64,000 nt of DNA, from assembly GCA_024239075.1 (NCBI GenBank), contig JANBVI010000004.1, positions 62,001-126,000 on the forward strand, written 5' to 3'. Origin of the DNA: Fischerella sp. CENA71 (GTDB taxonomy: Bacteria; Cyanobacteriota; Cyanobacteriia; Cyanobacteriales; Nostocaceae). Within the stretch, counting starts at the first letter, position 1. Each line of letters begins with the position of its first letter. The position numbers were made by a program, and so were the translations under genes. Shown one piece after another: positions 45,386 through 54,563 of the stretch. The notes beneath the pieces were generated by a model that was given only the letters and a program-made list of their open reading frames with translations, was not told the origin of the DNA and made no database searches.

Positions 45386-46447
45386 ATGGCAATAAACTTT
45401 GGTAGACGGGAATTACTCTTAGCCTTGTATGGTTCAGCCGCCTTTGGCACAAGTATACTGCTGAAAGCTTGCAGTAACCAACAAAATACGACATCCACAA
45501 CCACAGCTAGTAATAACAATTTTAAAATAGCGATCGCGCTTCCTGGAGTCATCAGCGATCAAGCTTGGAACCAATCTGGTTATGAAGGTGTACAGTTAGC
45601 AAAACAAAAGCTAGGTGCAGAAACAGCTTATGTAGAACAAGTTGCTCAAGCAGATCAAGCAGAAGCACTATCAGATTTTGCTCGTAAAAATTATAATGTG
45701 ATATTTGCCCACGGCGGACAATTTGATGCAGCTATTGAACAAGTAGCACCCCAATTTCCCAACACGTTTTTTGTTGCTGTTAATGGTACTGTTAAGGGTG
45801 AGAATATCGCCGCTTTGCGAATAGATCACATGCAAGCTAGTTATTTGTGTGGAATAATTGGCGCCTTGATGACAAAATCCAATAAATTAGCTTATATTGC
45901 AGGTCAAGAATTTGAAGCTACCCAACAAGAATTACGTGGTTTAGAATTAGGAGCAAAATCAGTTAAACCCAATATACAAATTATTCCTACCTTTACTGGT
46001 GATTGGAATGATGTCACCAAGGGTAAAGAAGCCGCACTTGCTTTAATTTCTTCTGGTGCTGATGTGATCTATCAATGGTTGGATAATGCTTCAGCCGCTG
46101 TTTTGCAAACAGCAAGTGATCAAGGGGCGTATACTTTTGGGAATACGAAAGACCAATTAGAAGTTGCACCTAAATCAGTTTTAACAAGTGCTGTCAAGCG
46201 CATGGATTTAGCAATAGTTTATTTAGCAGAGCTTGCCAAACAAAAACAATTAAAAGGACAAATTTATACAATTGGTTTAGAAAGAGCCGATATTTTATCT
46301 TTAGGAAAATTTGGGACAATGGTTCCCCAAGCAGTGAAACAAAATGCATTGAATACTAAACAGGAAATAGTTGCCAAAAAGATTACTTTTGAAGACTGTA
46401 AAGAAGCTGGAAAAGATACGCGATGTGTGAAAAAGCTAGGGGTTTAA
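45386..46447 (+). CDS. BMP-family (nucleoside-type) ABC importer lipoprotein
   Basis: A 353-residue solute-binding protein from ATG 45386 (MAINFGRRELLLALYG). The leader combines a twin-arginine motif with a lipobox ending at LLKAC, so it is a Tat-exported lipoprotein. The Bmp/Med fold is visible in IALPGVISDQAWNQSGYEGVQ, NVIFAHGGQFD and YIAGQEFEATQQELRGLELGAK. BMP proteins bind purine nucleosides or related bases. The cognate ATPase and two permeases lie downstream, separated by 600 bases of repeat DNA. Its stop codon TAA forms the left boundary of a TACCAATT repeat end. Confidence 0.92.
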   Translation: MAINFGRRELLLALYGSAAFGTSILLKACSNQQNTTSTTTASNNNFKIAIALPGVISDQAWNQSGYEGVQLAKQKLGAETAYVEQVAQADQAEALSDFARKNYNVIFAHGGQFDAAIEQVAPQFPNTFFVAVNGTVKGENIAALRIDHMQASYLCGIIGALMTKSNKLAYIAGQEFEATQQELRGLELGAKSVKPNIQIIPTFTGDWNDVTKGKEAALALISSGADVIYQWLDNASAAVLQTASDQGAYTFGNTKDQLEVAPKSVLTSAVKRMDLAIVYLAELAKQKQLKGQIYTIGLERADILSLGKFGTMVPQAVKQNALNTKQEIVAKKITFEDCKEAGKDTRCVKKLGV

Positions 46448-46478
46448 TACCAATTCTTCGTGAAGCTGCATAGAATTT
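46448..46478. repeat. Solo terminal repeat of the TACCAATT element family
   Basis: TACCAATTCTTCGTGAAGC continues GCTGCATAGAATT. It matches both ends of the insertion at 59399-59501 (consensus TACCAATT, then TGA-G-TGCA-AGAAT). No matching right end is found nearby, so it is a relic or one end of a larger rearranged copy. Confidence 0.55.
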
Positions 46479-46567
46479 TACCCCTCACCCTAAATCCCTC
46501 TCCCAAGCTTGGGAGAGGGACTTTTAAATTGGCTCCTCTTCTAGTCAATTTTGACCACAAGGGGTTA

Positions 46568-46658
46568 TACCATTTCGATACACATAAATTTTGTAGAGAC
46601 GCGATATATCGCGTCTCTACAGGGTCTGTATTTGTATCAGATTTTTTGTGAAATGGTA
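46568..46658. mobile_element. Miniature element, 91 bp, TACCATTTC ends, TTA target duplication
   Basis: Terminal inverted repeats TACCATTTC and GAAATGGTA are flanked by TTA at 46565-46567 and 46659-46661. Inside is a perfect 28-base palindrome centred on CGCGATATATCGCG (46593-46620). It is non-coding and the second clear member of the TTA-duplicating family in this window. Confidence 0.75.
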
Positions 46659-46820
46659 TTAGGGATGAGAGCAAGTTTTGCATTCGTGCAAGAGGTCTTA
46701 TCTATGAGAAGCAGTATTAACACACATTCTAGTGAAATTTGATGAAAATCAGAGATTTGCAAAACTTCAGCTAAACTTTTGCCTTAAAAACCTGTTTTAT
46801 GACTTGTGAAGCTAATTTAA

Positions 46821-47020
46821 AACTCAGAAACTTGATTTAAAACTCAGAAACTTGATTTAAAACTCAGAAACTTGATTTAGAACTCAGAAACTTGATTTAG
46901 AACTCAGAAACTTAATTTAGGACTCAGAAACTTAATTTAGAACTCAGAAACTTGATTTAGAACTCAGAAACTTAATTTAGAACTCAGAAACTTGATTTAG
47001 AACTCAGAAACTTGATTAGG
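46821..47020. repeat. 20-bp minisatellite, ten tandem copies
   Basis: The unit AACTCAGAAACTTGATTTAG repeats ten times with no length variation (46821, 46841 and so on to 47001). Only single-base changes occur (G/A at the 14th and 20th positions, one leading G). AAA and TTT tracts recur about every 10 bp. It ends 36 bases upstream of the ABC ATPase start codon. Confidence 0.95.
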
Positions 47021-47055
47021 GATCTTGTCTGGAGCGAATGATTTAGAATTGAGTA

Positions 47056-48555
47056 ATGACATATTTACGTCTCGAAAATATTACCAAACGTTTTGGCTCT
47101 TTTCTTGCCAACGATAATATAAGTATAACTATTGAACCAGGAAAAATTCACGCTATCTTAGGTGAGAATGGTGCCGGAAAGACTACTTTAATGAATATTA
47201 TTAGTGGTCTTTATCAACCTGATGACGGTCAAATTTACTTAGAAGAAAAATCAGTTAACATCGCATCTCCAAAAGAAGCTATTAAATTAGGTATAGGCAT
47301 GATATACCAACATTTCATGCTTGTACCGCAGTTGACTGTTACAGAAAATATTATCTTAGGAATAGAAAATAACTGGCGCCTCAATTTACGTAAAAAACAA
47401 AGAGAAATTGCTGCTTTATCACAAGCTTACAAATTAGATGTTGATGTCTCTGCTAAAGTTGGAAATTTGCCCATAGGTATGCAACAGCGAGTTGAAATTC
47501 TCAAAGTTCTTTACCGCCAAGCTAAGTTATTAATTCTTGATGAACCGACAGCTGTTCTCACACCAACAGAAGTAGAATCTCTATTTAAAATTTTGCGGCA
47601 ACTGGCAGCTACTGGTAACACAATTATTTTTATAAGTCATAAATTAGAAGAGGTAATGAATCTGTGTGACACAGTTACCGTGTTACGACGGGGTCAAGTA
47701 GTAGCAACGACGACAATACAACAAACAACGCGGCAAAAGTTAGCAGAATTAATGGTAGGGCGTGAGGTTTCTTTGCAACTAAATAAATCTCCTGTCTTGC
47801 CAGGAAAGTTAATATTATCTGTGCAGGGATTACACGTTACAGATCACCGTGATGTGATTGCTGTCCGTAATTTATCATTTAATTTGCGAGCCGGGGAAAT
47901 TTTGGGAATTGCTGGCGTGGATGGAAATGGACAGCGAGAATTAGCAGATGCGATCGCACAAGTCAGAAGTATTAAGCGAGGAAAAATTGAGTTTGTAGAT
48001 CCCTTATTTAAGAGAGTAGAGAAGATCATTGGCTATATTCCAGAAGATAGGCAAAAAATGGGTTTGGTGTTGCAGTTTAATATTGCTCAAAATTTAATTT
48101 TGAAAGATTTTAAGAAATTACCATTTTGCCGTCGCTTTTTATTGCAACCTACAGCAATTAATCATAATGCCAAATCTGCAATGCAAGAGTTTGATATTCG
48201 AGGTGCGGGGATTGATGTGAAGGTAAGTCTGCTGTCGGGAGGAAATCAGCAAAAGGTAGTGTTAGCGCGAGAATTAGGAGGAGAACCACAGTTAATTGTA
48301 GCGATGCAACCAACACGAGGACTGGATGTGGGAGCGACGCAAGCAGTACAGCAGCGATTGTTAGCCCAAAGAGAACGAGGTGCAGCGATTTTGTATATTT
48401 CTACCGAATTAGAAGAAGTGATGGCAATGAGCGATCGCATTGCTGTAATGTACAGAGGTGAGTTCGTAGATATTTTAGATGCTGAGAGAACGACGATAGA
48501 GGAAATTGGTTTGTTGATGGGGGGAGGAAAAACAAAGGTAAAGGATGAAGAGTGA
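47056..48555 (+). CDS. Nucleoside-type ABC transporter ATPase (two ATP-binding domains)
   Basis: A 499-residue protein with tandem ATPase domains. Domain 1 has Walker A LGENGAGKTTL, signature PIGMQQRVEI (degenerate LSGGQ) and Walker B LLILDEPTAVL. Domain 2 has Walker A-like GVDGNGQREL, signature LSGGNQQKV and a degenerate Walker B (LIVAMQPTRGLD). This layout is that of YufO/RbsA-type importers serving BMP binding proteins. It is the first gene of a unit with two permeases, the next starting 4 bases after its stop region. Confidence 0.93.
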   Translation: MTYLRLENITKRFGSFLANDNISITIEPGKIHAILGENGAGKTTLMNIISGLYQPDDGQIYLEEKSVNIASPKEAIKLGIGMIYQHFMLVPQLTVTENIILGIENNWRLNLRKKQREIAALSQAYKLDVDVSAKVGNLPIGMQQRVEILKVLYRQAKLLILDEPTAVLTPTEVESLFKILRQLAATGNTIIFISHKLEEVMNLCDTVTVLRRGQVVATTTIQQTTRQKLAELMVGREVSLQLNKSPVLPGKLILSVQGLHVTDHRDVIAVRNLSFNLRAGEILGIAGVDGNGQRELADAIAQVRSIKRGKIEFVDPLFKRVEKIIGYIPEDRQKMGLVLQFNIAQNLILKDFKKLPFCRRFLLQPTAINHNAKSAMQEFDIRGAGIDVKVSLLSGGNQQKVVLARELGGEPQLIVAMQPTRGLDVGATQAVQQRLLAQRERGAAILYISTELEEVMAMSDRIAVMYRGEFVDILDAERTTIEEIGLLMGGGKTKVKDEE

Positions 48556-48558
48556 AAG

Positions 48559-49596
48559 GTGAAAATTATTGATACAACCTCTATTTTTAAACCTATTATC
48601 TCACCCCTGATTGCGATCGCATCTGCGTTAGGAGTCGGTGCAATTCTCATTTTAGTTGCTGGTGCTAATCCGATTGCTGCCTATACCACTTTATTTCAGG
48701 AATCTTTGTCTACATATTTTGGATTTGGCAATACGCTTACTAAATTGACGCCCCTATTATTAACTAGTTTAGGTGTATTGGTTGCGTTGCGTGCAGGTCA
48801 ATTTAATATCGGTGGAGAAGGACAAATTTATCTGGGTGCTTTAGGAAGTGCTTTAGTTGGATTGTATGTGCAAGGATTACCAGGAATAATTCACATACCA
48901 TTGGCGTTGTTAGGTGGATTTCTATTTGGTGCGGTTTGGGGTTGGATTCCGGGTTATTTGAAAGCTGTACGCGGAGTGAATGAGGTAATCACGACGTTGT
49001 TGCTGAATTATATTGCAGTAAATTTAGTTAGCTACTTGGTTCAGAATCCCCTCAAAGCACCAAATGCACCTAGTCCTTATTCACCACTAATTGCTAAATC
49101 TGCCCAGTTACCGATTATTTTACCGGGTAGTCTCGCCCATGCAGGTATTTTACTGGGGTTAATTGCGGCGGGAATTTTATGGGTATTGTTGATGCGATCG
49201 CCTCTGGGTTATCAAATTACCACTGTGGGATTTAATCCCGTTGCTTCCCGTTACGCAGGTATTTCTGTGGAAGGTACGATTATCTTGGTGATGGCGTTAG
49301 CGGGTGGTTTAGCTGGATTAGCTGGTGCTTCTGAAGTCATGGGGTTGAAATATCGCTTATTTGAACAAGTATCTCCTGGTTACGGTTTTGATGCAATCGC
49401 GATCGCTTTCCTCAGTCGCGGTAGTGTTTTTGGTGTAGTGCTGACTTCTCTATTCTTTGCTGCATTGCGTAGTGGTGCGAATGTCATGCAGCGCAGCGCC
49501 GGAGTTCCTGCAACTATAGTTTACGCAATTCAAGGTTTGACTGTTTTATTTATTGCCATTAGTCTAGCAGTAGAAAGACAAGAAGTGGGGAAATAA
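48559..49596 (+). CDS. ABC importer permease 1 (nucleoside type)
   Basis: A 345-residue BPD_transp_2-type permease with 8-10 hydrophobic spans; GTG start at 48559 is used. Motifs include FNIGGEGQIYLGALGSAL, RGVNEVITTLLLNYIAVNLV and VEGTIILVMALAGGLAGLAGASEVMGL, typical of YufP. It sits directly after the ATPase gene. A repeat-rich 120-base spacer (AAAAGTC and CAATGAC heptamers) separates it from the second permease. Confidence 0.92.
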   Translation: MKIIDTTSIFKPIISPLIAIASALGVGAILILVAGANPIAAYTTLFQESLSTYFGFGNTLTKLTPLLLTSLGVLVALRAGQFNIGGEGQIYLGALGSALVGLYVQGLPGIIHIPLALLGGFLFGAVWGWIPGYLKAVRGVNEVITTLLLNYIAVNLVSYLVQNPLKAPNAPSPYSPLIAKSAQLPIILPGSLAHAGILLGLIAAGILWVLLMRSPLGYQITTVGFNPVASRYAGISVEGTIILVMALAGGLAGLAGASEVMGLKYRLFEQVSPGYGFDAIAIAFLSRGSVFGVVLTSLFFAALRSGANVMQRSAGVPATIVYAIQGLTVLFIAISLAVERQEVGK

Positions 49597-49624
49597 GGAA
49601 CATGGAAGGGAGACAAAACAAGTC

Positions 49625-49715
49625 AAAAGTCAAAAGTCAAAATTAAGAACTTTTGATTTGTTGCCCCATGCCCAATGACCAATGACAATTGACCCTTGAC
49701 AAATGACTATTGACA
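49625..49715. repeat. Heptamer repeats between the two permease genes
   Basis: AAAAGTC is repeated three times, then CAATGACC/CAATGAC and TGACAAATGACTAT are repeated twice. The second permease ORF starts within the last of these units (ATGACTATTGAC), so its first codons are built from repeat sequence. Confidence 0.75.
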
Positions 49716-49716
49716 A

Positions 49717-50649
49717 ATGACTATTGACTTCTTTTCAGATTATCTCGTTGCCAGTCTGCGTCTTGCTGTACCTTTGGCATTTGCTACGCTAGGGGGGCTG
49801 TACTCGGAACGTTCGGGGGTGTTAAATATTGCCTTAGAAGGAATGTTATTGACTGGTGCTTTTACAAGTGCTGTTGCTACTTTTTACACTCAAAATCCCT
49901 GGCTTGGTATGCTGGCAGGATTTATTTCTGGGGGAATAGTCGGTCTACTCCATGCATTTTTATGTGTGAGTTTATACGTTGACCAATTGGTGTCTGGTTT
50001 GGCGATTAATCTTGTGGCTGCTGGGTTTACATCTTTTCTAGGACGGCTGGTATTTCATGGTAGTAGTACTCAGCGTCTTGTAGGAATTGAACCAATCATT
50101 ATTCTTGGACTTGCCAAGATTCCTTTATTCGGTACTTTACTATTCCAACAAAATATTTTTGTATATTTGATTTTTATTTTGGTGATATTGACTACATATA
50201 TTTTATTTAATACCAGCTTTGGTTTGACTTTGCGTGCGGTAGGAGAATATCCCAAGGCTACTGCAACTTCTGGGGTTAGTGTGCGACGTGTGCGTTATTT
50301 AGCTGTAGTTGTTGGTGGTTGTCTTGCCAGTTTGGGAGGTGCTTATTTAAGCTTAGTAGAAGTGAGATACTTTGCTGAGGGTATGAGTGCTGGCAAAGGA
50401 TTTATTGCCATAGCAGCCTTAATTTTTGGTAAATGGCATCCTGTTGGTAGTGCTTTTGCTTGCTTGCTATTTGGTGCAACCGAAGCTTTGCAGCTGCGGA
50501 TTCAGGCATTAAGTATAAACGTACCATACCAATTTTTGCTAATTCTACCCTATGCGATCGCACTTCTCGCCCTAGTGAGTAAAAAAAATAGATCAACTCC
50601 ACCAGCAGCGTTAGGTGTTCCCTATTTTCCAGAAAGGCATTTAAGCTAA
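49717..50649 (+). CDS. ABC importer permease 2 (nucleoside type)
   Basis: A 310-residue permease of the YufQ type. Typical words are LAVPLAFATLGGLYSERSGVLNIALEGMLL, FGLTLRAVGEYPKATATSGVSV and YFAEGMSAGKGFIAIAALIFGKWHPVG. With the ATPase, permease 1 and BMP lipoprotein it completes a four-part importer. The exact ATG is uncertain because the start overlaps the heptamer repeat; ATG 49717 gives MTIDFFSDYL. Confidence 0.92.
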   Translation: MTIDFFSDYLVASLRLAVPLAFATLGGLYSERSGVLNIALEGMLLTGAFTSAVATFYTQNPWLGMLAGFISGGIVGLLHAFLCVSLYVDQLVSGLAINLVAAGFTSFLGRLVFHGSSTQRLVGIEPIIILGLAKIPLFGTLLFQQNIFVYLIFILVILTTYILFNTSFGLTLRAVGEYPKATATSGVSVRRVRYLAVVVGGCLASLGGAYLSLVEVRYFAEGMSAGKGFIAIAALIFGKWHPVGSAFACLLFGATEALQLRIQALSINVPYQFLLILPYAIALLALVSKKNRSTPPAALGVPYFPERHLS

Positions 50650-50655
50650 CTTAAG

Positions 50656-50862
50656 TCATTGAATTTTGCATCTGAATTGTTGCAGTTGACTACCAATCCA
50701 AGTAGCACCCCTAGCTATACATTCAGGACAAACATCACCGTAGCTGTCACCTTTGTCGCTGCACACAATTAATCTCGCAGCTTTCGTTTGAAACAAGCGA
50801 TCGCATACTAAACAGATTTGGTTGTTTGTTAACAGGCTGTTACATTCTATTTGAAACTTCAT
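50656..50862 (-). CDS. Small zinc-ribbon-like protein
   Basis: A 68-residue protein with Cys pairs CLVCDRLF and DVCPEC plus a further Cys in VCSDKGD, suggesting one zinc site. No nucleic-acid-binding family can be named. It converges with permease 2, the stops being six bases apart. Confidence 0.6.
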   Translation of the reverse strand: MKFQIECNSLLTNNQICLVCDRLFQTKAARLIVCSDKGDSYGDVCPECIARGATWIGSQLQQFRCKIQ

Positions 50863-51069
50863 CTTTTCACTTCCTAAAAAAGTTTTTAAATAAAAACTTA
50901 TTTGATCACATAAATATAATATTAGTTTCTACTTTCAGAAACTAAAAACATTATTAAGTATTTGCAATTAATTTATTTTCTATCAAAAGTAGGAATCGGC
51001 ATTCATAAACATTATATTTGTAACTAAAATAACATTATTTTTCAACAAAGAATACTTTGAAATAAAAAT

Positions 51070-51088
51070 GCCCCAGAATTTCTGGGGC
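51070..51088 (-). terminator. Minus-strand terminator-like hairpin without an assigned gene
   Basis: A 9-bp perfect stem with a one-base nominal loop is followed on the minus strand by ATTTTTATTT. No gene ends at this point on that strand. Confidence 0.6.
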
Positions 51089-51511
51089 AAATTAAAGTAG
51101 CTGCTTAAAGAGAGGTTTTGCTCTTCTCAATATATAGTTAGATTATAAAATCACCTGTTTGAAAGTAGTAGCTTCCTAAAGAGGTAGCTTATGCAATTAG
51201 TTTTAATTTTAATAAAATTTGACTAGAATTTATGAATGATATTTGTGAAGTTAATAACTTCAACAAGGCTATAGTCAAGAATTGAACTAGAAAATATTCA
51301 TTTTTCTTTTCTTATCGCTGTTCTCAGTATAAATATATTTATTGCTACTAATATGTTCATTCAATAGTTTTTTTGTATATGGAAACACTTAATAATTTAA
51401 TATTTTTTATAACTTTAGTTGGATTAGAGTTAATGATTGATGCGAATATATTGGTTTTGAGGTAAAGTCAAACCAATTATCAACGTGGTAATTGGTGTCC
51501 AAAGTGATGAA

Positions 51512-51557
51512 AGAGGAGTGAAGTCAAAAAAAGACTTTTACTCCTCTATTTTTAAAA
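51512..51557 (+). terminator. Plus-strand terminator-like hairpin without an assigned gene
   Basis: The arms AGAGGAGT and ACTCCTCT, extended by AAGTC/GACTT across a seven-A loop, are followed by TATTTTTAAAA. No plus-strand gene ends here. Confidence 0.65.
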
Positions 51558-51732
51558 ATAATTATATTTTCATTAACTCTTACAAATAAGAAATCCATTA
51601 TAACACAAAATGATAGCTTTCCTCCTCAAATTAAGGAGGAAGACTATATTTTCTAAATACCGAAAAGTTCAATCACCAGAAAATCATCGTAATTAACCGA
51701 TTAGCATCAAACAATTTCCTTCCTATCTAACT

Positions 51733-52407
51733 CTAAGGTGTAATAGTGGGGGATGGTGTGGTAGTACCTGTAGTGTTACCTGCTAGTGATTGAGCTTCCT
51801 GTAAGTGCTGTTGAAGAATTGGCAATGTTGTATTAGCAAAAGCTTTCAGGTCAGGGTCTTGTCCTTGTTCAGCTTCGCGTTGGAATAAGGAGACTGTTTT
51901 TTTATGGTCTTGCACCATCTGATTCATATATGCCCGATCAAACTTTGTACCAGATAGCTTAGAAAGATTTGCTGCTACTTGTTTATCTTGTTTGCTAAGG
52001 CTTTGTGGTACCGTGAGTTTTTTCTGTGCAGCTAATTGTTTAAGTTGATTGTGAGCTTGGGTATGGTCTGCAATCATCTGTTGAGCATATTGCTTGACTT
52101 CATTACCTGTTGCTTTTTGTTGTGCTAGTTTACCCAGCTCAATTTCTGCTAAGTTACCTTGTGCAGCTTGAATTACAAACTCTTGATTGGAAATAGGGAT
52201 GGTGTTTTGAGTAGTTGGAGTGGTTGCTTGAGTAACTGGAGTTGTAGTTGATTGGGGTGTGGCTGGATAGGTTTGAGTTGTACCAGTTTGAGTAGCCGTT
52301 TCATTTGGTTGAGTTGCGCTTTGGTCTGGTTGATTTGTTGTAGTGCAACCAGCAGCAGTAGAGAGAGCAACAAGTACAGCCGTAAAAATTGTTGTTGGTT
52401 TAAGCAT
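51733..52407 (-). CDS. DUF4142-family lipoprotein
   Basis: A 224-residue protein started at ATG 52407 (MLKPTTIFTAVLVALSTAAGC), with an AGGAGG box 12 bases upstream. The lipobox STAAGC predicts lipid modification at Cys21. A Thr/Gln/Pro-rich linker (about 22-75) precedes a four-helix ferritin-like DUF4142 domain (about 80-200: QEFVIQAAQGNLAEIELGKLAQQKA and DHTQAHNQLKQLAAQ). Function is unknown; it is commonly linked to stress. It is monocistronic. Confidence 0.9.
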   Translation of the reverse strand: MLKPTTIFTAVLVALSTAAGCTTTNQPDQSATQPNETATQTGTTQTYPATPQSTTTPVTQATTPTTQNTIPISNQEFVIQAAQGNLAEIELGKLAQQKATGNEVKQYAQQMIADHTQAHNQLKQLAAQKKLTVPQSLSKQDKQVAANLSKLSGTKFDRAYMNQMVQDHKKTVSLFQREAEQGQDPDLKAFANTTLPILQQHLQEAQSLAGNTTGTTTPSPTITP

Positions 52408-52949
52408 CACTTCCGTTCCTCCTAGCAAAAATTATTTTTCACAAAGACCAGTTGTAAATATCTACTCTTCATATACAAAGCTATACACACATAAAAAAAT
52501 TATTTCTTTATATCTTTATAGTTAAGGCAGTCAAAACTAAATGACTGCCGACAGGAAATAGACATGCTATTTGTGTATATAACTATCTGAGCGTTTCACT
52601 CAATCTTAAAAAACGAGAATTTTTATTTCCTCTAACTAAATGATGGTGATAATTGATTAGCTACTCCTTCTTAAGAAAGTTTCAATGTAAATTTTCAATG
52701 TGATTTCCAGTACAAATTTTTGGAGTCGCTTGGTCGTGACTACTTTTTTACTTGTTGAACTCCTTTGATGAGATTCTTGATCACCCATTTTATAAATCTG
52801 CAATCTCAAGAAAGAGTATGAGTCAAATATTTCTCGCGAAAAATGTGCCGAAAGAGACATGATATTTATCCCACTTCTGACGTCAATATAAAGCAGAAAA
52901 CTTGCACAAGAATTAAGTCAGAAAAAAATAAGTCAATGGAGAATAACTA
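52408..52949. other. Intergenic region between DUF4142 and small hydrophilic protein genes
   Basis: There is no well-supported gene in 540 bases. A minus-strand frame at 52657-52788 encodes a Lys/Ser/Thr-rich 43-residue peptide, but I give it little weight. The promoters of both flanking genes are expected here. Confidence 0.4.
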
Positions 52950-53159
52950 ATGAATGACAAAAAAATAGCACCTCAAGCAGCAGTTCCCAACCAACCAGCT
53001 GCCAAAGTTCAGCAAGCTCAGTACGAACAAAATCACTATAGCGGTGGCAATGCTATGCTAGATGCCAAATTCAAGCAGATGAAATGCAACAAACCTCCCA
53101 TAACAACAGAACAAGACGCACCAGATCCGGGTATAGAACCTAAACAACCAATGAGGTAA
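52950..53159 (+). CDS. Small hydrophilic disordered protein
   Basis: A 69-residue protein rich in Gln, Pro, Lys and Asn (VPNQPAAKVQQAQYEQNHYSGG) and predicted disordered. A GGAG box lies 9 bases before ATG 52950. Family and function are not recognised. It precedes the alpha/beta hydrolase gene by 66 bases in the same direction, so it may be part of the same stress-type unit. Confidence 0.6.
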   Translation: MNDKKIAPQAAVPNQPAAKVQQAQYEQNHYSGGNAMLDAKFKQMKCNKPPITTEQDAPDPGIEPKQPMR

Positions 53160-53225
53160 TCAGAAATGTGGAGTGAGGAGTTAAGAAAATACGACTTAAC
53201 TTAGGGATTGATAGTGGAGGATTTT

Positions 53226-53915
53226 ATGCAGCCTATTTACGATGAACCATATGAGATGATAGTCCGAGATGTAAAAGTCGAACAACAACAGGAAGAATAT
53301 TATCCAGTTAAATTAATCACGAGCTTCGGTACAATTTACTGTCGTTACTATCCCGTTCCCAGCACTGACAAAGCCGTGATTTGGGTTGGAGGTGTGGGTG
53401 GCGATTGGGATACACCTGCTCGTGGACTTTACCCATTACTTTGTCAGCAGTTAATCAAGGATGGTATAGCTTCTTTGAGAGTGCGTTTCCGCAATCCAGC
53501 AGAACTAAAAGATTCTGTTGTGGATGTTTTAGCTGGTATTACCTACTTGCATGACGAAGGGATTAAAAATTTCGCCCTCGTTGGTCATTCTTTTGGAGGT
53601 GCAGTAGTTATCCAGGCTGGTGTCCAATCTCCAGATGTCAACACTGTTGTCACCCTTGCTACTCAATCCTATGGTACAGATGCAGTATCCGAGCTAGCAA
53701 CAAGATGCTCAATCTTACTGCTGCATGGTATCGCTGATCAGGTACTACCCCCTCATTGTTCGCAAAGTGTTTATCAGCTTGCCCTTCAACCCAAACGCCT
53801 GATTCTGTATCCTAATGCTAGTCATAGTCTTGATGAAGTGGCTGATGAAGTTACTCAAGTTGTCCGGGGTTGGATTGTTGAACAGTTAAATAGTTCCTCA
53901 ACACGTATACTTTAG
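53226..53915 (+). CDS. Alpha/beta hydrolase
   Basis: A 229-residue hydrolase from ATG 53226 (MQPIYDEPYEMI), with an ideal GGAGG box five bases upstream; the TTG 18 bases before is rejected. The nucleophile elbow is ALVGHSFGGAVV (Ser), then Asp in LHGIADQVLP and His in YPNASHSLDE. It is similar to dienelactone-hydrolase-like and BAAT-like serine hydrolases. Substrate unknown. Confidence 0.85.
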   Translation: MQPIYDEPYEMIVRDVKVEQQQEEYYPVKLITSFGTIYCRYYPVPSTDKAVIWVGGVGGDWDTPARGLYPLLCQQLIKDGIASLRVRFRNPAELKDSVVDVLAGITYLHDEGIKNFALVGHSFGGAVVIQAGVQSPDVNTVVTLATQSYGTDAVSELATRCSILLLHGIADQVLPPHCSQSVYQLALQPKRLILYPNASHSLDEVADEVTQVVRGWIVEQLNSSSTRIL

Positions 53916-54180
53916 CTTTTTTAATTAACTTTCATAGTTTCATCTCAACTATAAACAAATACAAATGTTTATAGCCTTTTGTTAAGTCATGAAACTCTCA
54001 TAAAAAAACACAATATTAGATTGCAACACTTCTTGAATTACAAAAAATAAGACCAAATATCTTCCTTATATATTGTATGTAGAAGTTTTAAGTGAAAAGC
54101 TGAAATTTGATATGTGATTGATAATTTAACATACTTTAAATACACTCTTATAAAAATAGGGGCTAGAGTAAACAGTAAGG

Positions 54181-54429
54181 GTGAACAAAGAAGTTGATTT
54201 ACAAGTGAACATCAATATTATGTTTATTCAAGATTTATTAATTTGCTTACAAATTACAGCAGACCTCTTTACACAGAAAAAGCCTTCTAATTGTTTCTTA
54301 AATCCTCCCTGTGACTGTCCCGATCCAGGAAAACAATTACAATGTGAAGATTGTGAGTATCTAGAGGCTTGTTTGTCTGATTTCCCACCTATTGATTCTC
54401 AAATAGCCACATCAAATTTAGCTACATGA
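54181..54429 (+). CDS. Cys-rich small protein
   Basis: An 82-residue protein with GTG start at 54181, or ATG 54220 (MFIQDLLICL). The C-terminal half has six cysteines in CDCPDPGKQLQCEDCEYLEAC, possibly binding a metal or forming disulfides. It is not recognised as a known family. A purine-rich repeat-like segment follows the stop. Confidence 0.5.
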   Translation: MNKEVDLQVNINIMFIQDLLICLQITADLFTQKKPSNCFLNPPCDCPDPGKQLQCEDCEYLEACLSDFPPIDSQIATSNLAT

Positions 54430-54563
54430 CTAGGAGACAAGGGAAACAAGGTGGACAAGGAGTAGAAATTGCTCCCCGTGTCTCAGTGTCTTGGTATCCT
54501 CTCTATTGGTGTGTTGGAGTATCTTCTTACTTCCATTGCACTGGAAAGCGATCGCTTGTTTTC

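Larger units (their letters stand above)
50863..51732. other. Gene-poor AT-rich stretch with two terminator-like hairpins
   Basis: 870 bases without a supported ORF. Hairpin 1 at 51070-51088 (GCCCCAGAA / TTCTGGGGC) is followed on the minus strand by a T-rich tract. Hairpin 2 at 51512-51547 (AGAGGAGT...ACTCCTCT with extended AAGTC/GACTT) is followed on the plus strand by TATTTTT. Their outward orientation suggests unannotated transcripts of either strand in 51090-51510. Confidence 0.55.

Noticed and set aside
46460-46742. Short plus-strand frames between the BMP gene and the minisatellite
   Set aside because: They cross interspersed repeats and the 46568-46658 element; no protein-like character.
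46821-47020. CRISPR array
   Set aside because: The 20-bp units are directly adjacent with no variable spacers, so this is a minisatellite, not a CRISPR array. No cas genes are present.
52657-52860. Minus-strand frame of 67 codons (or 43 from 52788)
   Set aside because: Ser/Lys-rich and without homology I recognise or a ribosome-binding site; possible but unsupported.
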